The translations under genes and the position numbers were made by a program. This document shows, one piece after another, positions 25,272 to 31,094 of a stretch of DNA of 64,000 nt. Numbering within the stretch: the stretch's first letter is position 1; the number at the start of each line of letters is the position of its first letter. Origin of the DNA: Corynebacterium sp. HMSC05H05 (GTDB lineage: Bacteria; Actinomycetota; Actinomycetes; Mycobacteriales; Mycobacteriaceae); NCBI RefSeq assembly GCF_001807265.1, contig NZ_KV788382.1:20719-84718 (forward strand). The letters run 5' to 3'. Below the pieces are notes generated by a model, which searched no databases, was not told where the DNA came from, and saw only the letters and a list, made by a program, of their open reading frames with translations.

Positions 25272-26262
25272 AATCATCCTGGACTGTGACCCCGGCCACG
25301 ACGACGCCGTCGCCATCCTGCTCGCCGCCGGCAACCCGGACATCGAGCTGCTGGGCCTGACCACCGTCGGCGGCAACCACACCATCGACCACGTCACGCG
25401 CAACGCGCAGCAGGTGCTTACGGTCGCCGGTTTGCGCGATGTCCCCGTCTTTCGCGGGGTGACGAGGCCTTTGCTAAACGACGTCATCACGGCCGAAGAC
25501 ATCCACGGCGACACCGGCATGGAAATCCACGGCTTCGACCTTCCGGAACCTGCTGTTCCGGTGGGGGAGATCGGGGCGGTGCAGTGGATCGTCGATACGC
25601 TGATGCGCGAAGAGCCGGGGACCGTGACCCTGGTGCCCACCGGGCCGCTGACCAACATCGCCTTGGCGGCGCGCCTGGAGCCGCGGATTGTGTCGCGGGT
25701 GCGCGAGGTCGTGCTGATGGGCGGCGCGTACGGAGCCGGCAACTTCTCGCCGTCGGCGGAGTTCAACATCGCCGTCGACCCGGAAGCCGCCGCGATCGTG
25801 TTCGGCGAGGACTGGCCGGTGGTCATGGTCGGGCTGGATCTGACGCACCAGGCGCTTGCCACTCCTGAGGTGCAGGACCGTTTCCGCGCGTTGGGCACCG
25901 CCAGCGGCGACTTCCTGGCCGCGCTTGTGGACGCCTTCCGCGCCAACTACAAGGACGCCCAGGGCTTTGACAACCCGCCCGTCCACGACCCGTGTGCCGT
26001 AGCCTACGTCATCGACCCGTCGGTGGTCGAGACCGTGTCTGTGCCGGTGTCGGTGGAGCTCGCGGGCACGCTGACGCGCGGGCGCACCGTGGCGGACCTG
26101 CGCGCGTTCGGCGCGGCGCTCGCGTCCGGCGTGCCTGGTGGGGTCGCGGCTGGTGCGTCTGATGCCGCTGCCGACGCGGCCTGCAACACCTCGGTGGCGA
26201 CGCGCCTAGACGTGGACCGGTTCTGGGACCTCGTCGTCGACGCCGTCGAGCGCCTGGGCTGA
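25264..26262 (+). CDS. uriH: Ribonucleoside hydrolase (inosine/uridine-preferring family)
   Basis: A 332-residue nucleoside hydrolase that splits the N-glycosidic bond of (deoxy)ribonucleosides to base plus ribose. The calcium-site signature DCDPGHDDAVAIL is at residues 7-19. VPTGPLTNIALA, LMGGAYGAGNFSPSAEFNI and the C-terminal metal/substrate Asp in VHDPCAVAYV are all present. GTG 25264 overlaps the upstream transporter stop (8 nt), implying translational coupling; longer frames upstream lie inside the transporter gene. Together the two genes would import and salvage nucleosides. Uridine preference is inferred from context. Confidence 0.88.
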   Translation: MRKIILDCDPGHDDAVAILLAAGNPDIELLGLTTVGGNHTIDHVTRNAQQVLTVAGLRDVPVFRGVTRPLLNDVITAEDIHGDTGMEIHGFDLPEPAVPVGEIGAVQWIVDTLMREEPGTVTLVPTGPLTNIALAARLEPRIVSRVREVVLMGGAYGAGNFSPSAEFNIAVDPEAAAIVFGEDWPVVMVGLDLTHQALATPEVQDRFRALGTASGDFLAALVDAFRANYKDAQGFDNPPVHDPCAVAYVIDPSVVETVSVPVSVELAGTLTRGRTVADLRAFGAALASGVPGGVAAGASDAAADAACNTSVATRLDVDRFWDLVVDAVERLG

Positions 26263-26282
26263 GGCATGCCTCCCGCCCCGTA

Positions 26283-26350
26283 AAACCGGCTACCTGGAAC
26301 CGGTTACCCTGCGAAAATTCAGCTGGTAACCGGTCCTAGGTAGCCGGTTT
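26283..26350. repeat. Long near-perfect inverted repeat between nucleoside hydrolase and TRIC genes
   Basis: Two 26-nt arms (26283-26308 and 26325-26350) are complementary at 24 of 26 positions around a 16-nt loop. The arms contain ACCGGTTACC/GGTAACCGGT and AAACCGGCTACC/GGTAGCCGGTTT. The right arm ends in TTTA, so it could terminate the uri transcript, but it is longer than usual terminators and has no T tract. Confidence 0.8.
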
Positions 26351-26432
26351 ATGCCATGTGGAGCAACCCCACACCGACCACCCACCAGCCACCCAGTCGC
26401 CGACCCAACCCGGAAAGCTAGCCTTGGCGCCC

Positions 26433-27248
26433 ATGGACTTTTCTGATGACGTGGGCACTCTTTACTTTGTCCTCGAGTACACCGGTGTGTTGTTGGCGGC
26501 CACGATCGGCGGGACCGTGGCCAAGCGGATGAACTTCGACATTGTGGGGTTCGCGTTTGTAGCGTTGATTTCGTCGCTGAGCGGCGGCCTCATGCGCGAC
26601 GCCATACTTAACGACGGCCCCGCCGCCGCCCTGACCAACCCCGGCTACCTGATCACCGCCACGATCGGCGGGCTGATCGCGTACTTTGCGCCCCTGCGTG
26701 GCAAACTCTGGGAGAACTTCCGGTTCTACGCGGACGTGGTCACGATCGGCGTGTGGGCGGTCGGCGGCACCATCAAGGCGCTGAACGCCGAGCTGAGCTG
26801 GGTGCCGTGCGTGCTGCTCGCCGTGATCACCGCAACCGGCGGCACCCTCGCGCGCGACATTGCGTTGCGGCAGGTGCCGTCACTGTTTACCAGTCAGAAG
26901 ATGACGGTGTTCCCGGCGATCATCGCGTCGGTGATCATGCTGGTGCTCAACCGCTTCGACCTGGTGTGGGAGGGCATGCTGGCCGCCGCGATCGCCGCGC
27001 CGCTGTTTGCGTTTGCGGTGTACTTCGGCGGAGACAAGTTCTCGGCGTTTCAGACCAAGCGCATTGAGCGTCCGCTGGAGGAGAAGATCGGCGAGGCGCT
27101 GGGCGTGAACACCGACTCGCGACGCCCGGCCGAGTCCGGCAAAGAGGTGCGCAACGCGCTGGAGAGCGCCTCGGACGAGCAGCTGATCCAGGCGCTGCGC
27201 GTGATGCTGCAGAACGAGGTGCAGGAGCGCACGGAGGCCAAGACCTAA
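26433..27248 (+). CDS. TRIC-type (UPF0126/YadS) cation channel homologue 1
   Basis: A 271-residue membrane protein with two repeats of the UPF0126 unit (three helices each plus a seventh). The family glycine motifs appear as FVALISSLSGGLMRDAIL and LAVITATGGTLARDIALRQVP. Prokaryotic TRIC homologues form trimeric potassium/cation channels. A ~60-residue charged C-terminal cytoplasmic extension (EKIGEALGVNTDSRRPAES...) is unusual for the family. ATG 26433 is 8 nt after TAGCCT, with no ribosome binding site. A second copy follows in tandem. Confidence 0.85.
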   Translation: MDFSDDVGTLYFVLEYTGVLLAATIGGTVAKRMNFDIVGFAFVALISSLSGGLMRDAILNDGPAAALTNPGYLITATIGGLIAYFAPLRGKLWENFRFYADVVTIGVWAVGGTIKALNAELSWVPCVLLAVITATGGTLARDIALRQVPSLFTSQKMTVFPAIIASVIMLVLNRFDLVWEGMLAAAIAAPLFAFAVYFGGDKFSAFQTKRIERPLEEKIGEALGVNTDSRRPAESGKEVRNALESASDEQLIQALRVMLQNEVQERTEAKT

Positions 27249-27289
27249 ACCGGCCCCGCAGTGGCGCGAACCCTCCTACGATGGCGCGC

Positions 27290-28132
27290 ATGTACTTCGA
27301 CAACGTGCTCACCCCTGTGGGTTTTTCGTTTGCCGTGATGGATCTGATCGGCGTGTTCCTCAACGCTTTGATGGGCGGTCTGGTGGCCAGGCGGATGCGT
27401 TTCGACGCCGTCGGGTTCATGGTCATCTCCATCATCTCCGGCATGGCGGGCGGCATGATCCGCGACGCCCTGATCGGCTCCACCCCGGCGTCGGCGCTGC
27501 AGAACCCGTGGTACATCGGCACGGCGCTCGTCGGCTCGCTGGTGGCGTTCGCGCTGTCCATCGAGGGCCGCGCGTGGGAGTTGTTCCGCTTCCACGGCGA
27601 CATGGTCATCGTGGGCGTGTGGGCGGTCACCGGCACGGTCACAGCGCTGCGTGCCGACGTCACGTGGTTCGGCTGCATCCTCATGGGTGTGCTCACCGCC
27701 ACCGGCGGGATGGTCATCCGCGAGATGATGATTGGGCAGATTCCCAACATTCTCATTGATCGCCAGTTGTACGTGGTCCCGGCGATGGTGGCGTCGATAA
27801 GCGTGCAGCTCTTCTACGACCTCGGCTGGCAGTCGGTGGGCCTGGCCGTTTCCGCGCTGGTCGGCATCGCGCTCGGTGTGGCCGCGTACTGGCTGGATTG
27901 GTCGGTGCCGGGCGTGGAGGCGCTCGCGCCGGTGGATAACTATTTCACCCGGATGAAGCACCGGGTCGGCGGCAAGCTTCCGCCCGTTGCGTACCGGCAG
28001 CGCACCGCCAACCCGACGCTGATTTCCGCGCCGACGCGCAAGGACGTGCGCGACGAGCTCGCCGCCGTCGACGGCGACATCACCCACGAGGAGTTCATCG
28101 CCGCGCTGTACCGCGCCTACGGGTTGAAGTAG
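27290..28132 (+). CDS. TRIC-type (UPF0126/YadS) cation channel homologue 2
   Basis: A 280-residue paralogue of the preceding protein. The paired glycine motifs are VISIISGMAGGMIRDALI and MGVLTATGGMVIREMMIGQ; in the second the usual RD is RE. It also has a charged C-terminal extension ending in TRKDVRDELAAVDGDITHEEF. ATG 27290 is 7 nt after TACGAT (27277-27282), so although only 41 nt from the upstream gene it has its own leaderless promoter. The 3' end overlaps the convergent small membrane protein gene by 16 nt. Possibly forms hetero- or homotrimers with its neighbour (inference). Confidence 0.85.
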   Translation: MYFDNVLTPVGFSFAVMDLIGVFLNALMGGLVARRMRFDAVGFMVISIISGMAGGMIRDALIGSTPASALQNPWYIGTALVGSLVAFALSIEGRAWELFRFHGDMVIVGVWAVTGTVTALRADVTWFGCILMGVLTATGGMVIREMMIGQIPNILIDRQLYVVPAMVASISVQLFYDLGWQSVGLAVSALVGIALGVAAYWLDWSVPGVEALAPVDNYFTRMKHRVGGKLPPVAYRQRTANPTLISAPTRKDVRDELAAVDGDITHEEFIAALYRAYGLK

Positions 28133-28566
28133 CCGTTCGGCGCGGGCCAACCGTTCGCCGCGCCCGCCCCGGGCAGCGGATCCGAGTACGGGCTGTAGCG
28201 CTGGTCGAGCTGCTCGAACTGGCGCTCCAGCTCCGTGAACTCCGCCGTGGAGCTGTCGAACTGCGAGGCCACCTGGTGTTGCACCAGCATCACGCTTAGC
28301 GCGGTGCCGAGGATCGCGGTCACCAACGCCACGGCCGGCCACAACTTCTTCGCGCCCTGCGGGAACAGTCCGACCACCCCGAGGATGAACCCGGCCTGGA
28401 CCAGCGGCGCGCCGAAGGCGGCGGTGGTGGCGGAGAAAGAAAGCAGCGTGCCGAGGCCTGCGCTGGCGACGCCGATGATGCCGATGAGGTTGTCACCGGA
28501 GGCGTCGATAGGCGAAGGCTTTGGCGCTGGTGCTGGTGTTGGAGCAAACGGAAATGCAGTAGTCAT
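28117..28566 (-). CDS. Small two-helix membrane protein, DUF4190-like
   Basis: A 149-residue protein. A Pro/Ala-rich N-terminus (about 30 residues) is followed by hydrophobic hairpins at about 35-72 (NLIGIIGVASAGLGTLLSF and FILGVVGLFPQGAKKLW) and 80-100, then an acidic Gln/Pro/Tyr-rich tail. GxxGLFPxxxKK also occurs in the protein at 29134 (FILGLVGLFPKDKAKG), so the two are relatives. ATG 28566 follows GGGGGG. Function unknown. Confidence 0.65.
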   Translation of the reverse strand: MTTAFPFAPTPAPAPKPSPIDASGDNLIGIIGVASAGLGTLLSFSATTAAFGAPLVQAGFILGVVGLFPQGAKKLWPAVALVTAILGTALSVMLVQHQVASQFDSSTAEFTELERQFEQLDQRYSPYSDPLPGAGAANGWPAPNGYFNP

Positions 28567-28629
28567 AATCCCCCCTTGTTTTGGACTTGCTGGCGAGCCT
28601 AGCGCAGGGCGTCGAATCGCGCCCGGCAA

Positions 28630-28983
28630 CTAGTTCTGCCTGGTCAATCGCCTGTGTCCGGACAGGTCTTTTTGCAACTGGCGCCACTGCTCGTCGGTGA
28701 TCTCGTGGCTTTCAATCTCCGCGAGCGCAGCCTGCACCGACGGGATGGAATTCACCCCGATGCCGACGAGCGCGAGGACGACCGCAAGCCTCGGGGCGCG
28801 ACCGGGCGTCGGGTGGTGCTGACGGCGCGGCTCCGAACGGACCTGCGCGAGACCGACCACGCCCATTGTCAGCGCCGTTCCCAGCAGCACGATGCCGACG
28901 AGTTTTGTGCCCGAGCTCATCGCCAGAATCGTCCCGGCGAAAGCGACAAGCGCCCCAATCGTGCCGAGCGTATTTGCGTTCAT
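28630..28983 (-). CDS. Small membrane protein, unknown function
   Basis: A 117-residue protein with hydrophobic segments at about 5-22, 27-46 and 67-84, a basic loop (RSEPRRQHHPTPGRAPR) and a charged C-terminus. AAGGGGGA lies 6 nt before ATG 28983. It sits between two DUF4190-like proteins on the same strand and resembles their membrane hairpin, so the three may be a related family cluster. No function known. Confidence 0.6.
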   Translation of the reverse strand: MNANTLGTIGALVAFAGTILAMSSGTKLVGIVLLGTALTMGVVGLAQVRSEPRRQHHPTPGRAPRLAVVLALVGIGVNSIPSVQAALAEIESHEITDEQWRQLQKDLSGHRRLTRQN

Positions 28984-29037
28984 GAGTATTCCCCCTTGGT
29001 AGATCCCCCTGTACGCCTTCGGAGTGTAGCCGGGGAA

Positions 29038-29076
29038 GTGGCCGCGCGCTCGGCGTGAGAAGATCGGCGCATGCTG
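29038..29076. repeat. 39-bp direct repeat, left copy
   Basis: Matches 30134-30172 at 37 of 39 positions, both ending GTGAGAAGATCGGCGCATGCTG. The right copy contains the promoter region and first codons of the DUF606 transporter gene; the left copy is an orphan that continues into a terminator hairpin. Confidence 0.9.
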
Positions 29077-29077
29077 A

Positions 29078-29109
29078 AGAAAAGAAAAGCAGGCGCATTC
29101 TGCGCCTGC
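29078..29109 (-). terminator. Terminator of the DUF4190/DUF4352 gene
   Basis: A 9-bp perfect stem GCAGGCGCA/TGCGCCTGC (29089-29097 with 29101-29109) followed on the minus strand by TTTTCTTTTC. Confidence 0.85.
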
Positions 29110-29133
29110 CCATAAGAGTTTTTAAGTTTCGTT

Positions 29134-30030
29134 CTAGTTCACCGAAACGAAACGCTTGCGTGAGAAGGGATCCGGTTCAACCGACAAAACGCCCTCGTTA
29201 GCAGTAGCTTTGTCCACCAAGAAGACCAGGTTTCCGGTGGTGCTTGCGTCCTTGTAAAGGGTGTTCCCGAGGTCGAAAGCGTCCGGAGTGATTACCGGCG
29301 CATCAAAGCTTTGAACCGTGTTTCCCTGGGGGCTCACGTACGCGACGCTTACCCACGGGCTCGAGCCCTGAGGATCGTCGCCGGTGTACTTAGCGGTGAC
29401 GTTGGCCAAGACGTAGGTCTGACCGTCTGCAGGAACCTCGTTGAACTCGTTCTCGGCCAGGATCGCATCGGTCGCGTCAAGGTCGACGCTGTTGATCGTC
29501 ACTTCCCATTCATCGGACGAAATGGTGCTTCCGATCGGAAGTGGGTTCTCGCGGGTAGAGCCGTCAGCAGCATCAGACGCCTGGTTAGCCGGCTGGTCGG
29601 ATGCGTCATTGGAATTGTCGCTGTTGTTCGAGACCGTGGTCTCCTTGTTGAACGTGTCGTCAATTGCGCTGTCCACCACGAAAGCAAACACGACGGCAGC
29701 GACGATCGTTCCGACGATCGAGATGATCACAGCGGCGATGGCAGTGCCTTTAGCCTTGTCCTTTGGGAAGAGACCGACTAGTCCGAGAATGAAAGCAATC
29801 GGCAGCAAAATCCAACCTGCGAGGAGGATACCGGGGATGCACGACAGGATGGTGCCTAGTACCGCGCACACCAATCCGATGATGCCGATAACATTTCGGT
29901 CCTTGGCTTTCGGGGATGGGCCGTCTGCTGGCGGAGTTGTGTAGGGCTGGTTGCCCTGTTCAGCGAGCGTGGCCGGATTCTCGGGCTTGTTGTTGGTGCC
30001 GCCCACGGGGCCCGGATATGCAGTTGACAT
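29134..30030 (-). CDS. DUF4190 membrane protein with extracellular DUF4352-like domain
   Basis: A 298-residue protein. A cytoplasmic Pro-rich N-terminus (to about 43) is followed by a DUF4190-like double hairpin at about 45-118 (NVIGIIGLVCAVLGTILSCIP, FILGLVGLFPKDKAKG). An Asn/Asp/Ser-rich spacer leads to a DUF4352-like immunoglobulin-fold domain from residue 160 on (NPLPIGSTISSDEWEVTIN, then QTYVLANVTAKYTG). Actinobacterial proteins of this layout are membrane-anchored surface proteins of unclear function. The gene has lower GC and more Asn/Asp codons than its neighbours and is bracketed by 39-bp direct repeats, suggesting insertion. Confidence 0.7.
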   Translation of the reverse strand: MSTAYPGPVGGTNNKPENPATLAEQGNQPYTTPPADGPSPKAKDRNVIGIIGLVCAVLGTILSCIPGILLAGWILLPIAFILGLVGLFPKDKAKGTAIAAVIISIVGTIVAAVVFAFVVDSAIDDTFNKETTVSNNSDNSNDASDQPANQASDAADGSTRENPLPIGSTISSDEWEVTINSVDLDATDAILAENEFNEVPADGQTYVLANVTAKYTGDDPQGSSPWVSVAYVSPQGNTVQSFDAPVITPDAFDLGNTLYKDASTTGNLVFLVDKATANEGVLSVEPDPFSRKRFVSVN

Positions 30031-30133
30031 ACTGATCCTTATAAGACGAATGGAGATTCCTGTGGAATCGCTGCATGGCTATCGTATTACAGGAGTCATA
30101 CAGTCCCGAAATGCACTATCGGAATGCCCTTCG

Positions 30134-30172
30134 GTGGCGGCGCGCTCGTCGTGAGAAGATCGGCGCATGCTG
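30134..30172. repeat. 39-bp direct repeat, right copy
   Basis: Right-hand partner of 29038-29076. Contains the upstream region and first two codons of the gene at 30167. Confidence 0.9.
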
Positions 30173-31084
30173 TTGCTTGTGGCGCTCGCGGTAGGCGGGC
30201 TGATTCCGATCCAGACCGCGGCGAACTCGCGCCTGCGATTGAGCGTGGGCAACAAGCCGGTGGTGTCGGCGCTGGTGTCGTTCACGGTGGCGCTGCTGGT
30301 AGCCATCGTCGCGACGACCGTGTTGCAGGGCAACCCTGTGCCGCAGTTCGACGACGGTACGAGCGCACCCTGGTGGGTCTGGCTTGGCGGCGCGATGGGC
30401 GTGTGCTTCGTGCTGGGCAACATCCTGCTGTTCCCGCGTCTTGGGGCGGTGCAGACCGTGGTCCTGCCGATTCTGGGGCAGGTGGTGATGGGCATGTGCA
30501 TCGACCGCTTCGGCCTGTTCGGCGCGCCCGTGCTGCCGGTGACGTGGATGCGTGTGGTGGGGGCGTTGGTGGTGCTGGCTGGCATCGTTGTGGTGCTGCG
30601 TGCGGGCAAGCGGCCGCCTATCGACGGCGACGCGACCGGCCTCGAACTCTGGCTGTTCCGCGCGCTCGGCGTCTTGGTCGGCGTGGGGTCTGCGGTACAG
30701 ACTGCGGTGAACGGCTACCTGGGCACCATCGCCGGGTCGTCGCTGCACGCCGGCGAGATCAACCTGGCCGTCGGCGCGCTGTTGCTGCTGGTGGCGGTGC
30801 TGGTGACCAGCCCGCGCCAGCTGGTGCGGCGTCCGGAGCCGGGGCCGTGGTGGATGTGGGTCGGCGGCCTAGTCGGCGCGACCTTCGTGATCTCCGGCGC
30901 GACCCTGTCCCCGCTGCTGGGCACCGCCACGACCGTGATCGCCTTCAACGCCGGCACCATCGCCGCGGGCCAGGCGCTGGAGGCGCGCGGGGCGTTCGGC
31001 GCGCGGAAGAACCCGCTGACGGCGACGCGCCTGGTCGGCCTCGTGGTGATCTTCCTCGGCGTGCTGGCGGTGCGGCTGCTGTAG
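30167..31084 (+). CDS. DUF606 (YdcZ) family DMT-type transporter, tandem duplication form
   Basis: A 305-residue membrane protein made of two homologous DUF606 units. Unit 1 begins ALAVGGLIPIQTAANSRL and unit 2 begins near residue 165, VLVGVGSAVQTAVNGYLG. Each has four to five helices and a GGxxGxxFVxxxxxLxPxLG motif (GGAMGVCFVLGNILLFPRLG and GGLVGATFVISGATLSPLLG). Family members belong to the drug/metabolite transporter superfamily; no substrate can be proposed. Its start region is duplicated 1.1 kb upstream at 29038-29076. Confidence 0.85.
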   Translation: MLLLVALAVGGLIPIQTAANSRLRLSVGNKPVVSALVSFTVALLVAIVATTVLQGNPVPQFDDGTSAPWWVWLGGAMGVCFVLGNILLFPRLGAVQTVVLPILGQVVMGMCIDRFGLFGAPVLPVTWMRVVGALVVLAGIVVVLRAGKRPPIDGDATGLELWLFRALGVLVGVGSAVQTAVNGYLGTIAGSSLHAGEINLAVGALLLLVAVLVTSPRQLVRRPEPGPWWMWVGGLVGATFVISGATLSPLLGTATTVIAFNAGTIAAGQALEARGAFGARKNPLTATRLVGLVVIFLGVLAVRLL

Positions 31085-31094
31085 CCGGGGCCGT

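Noticed and set aside
29071..29115. Fourteen-codon frame at the left 39-bp repeat (MLKKRKAGAFCACP)
   Set aside because: It is the orphan start of the DUF606 gene running into a terminator hairpin; no sign of use.
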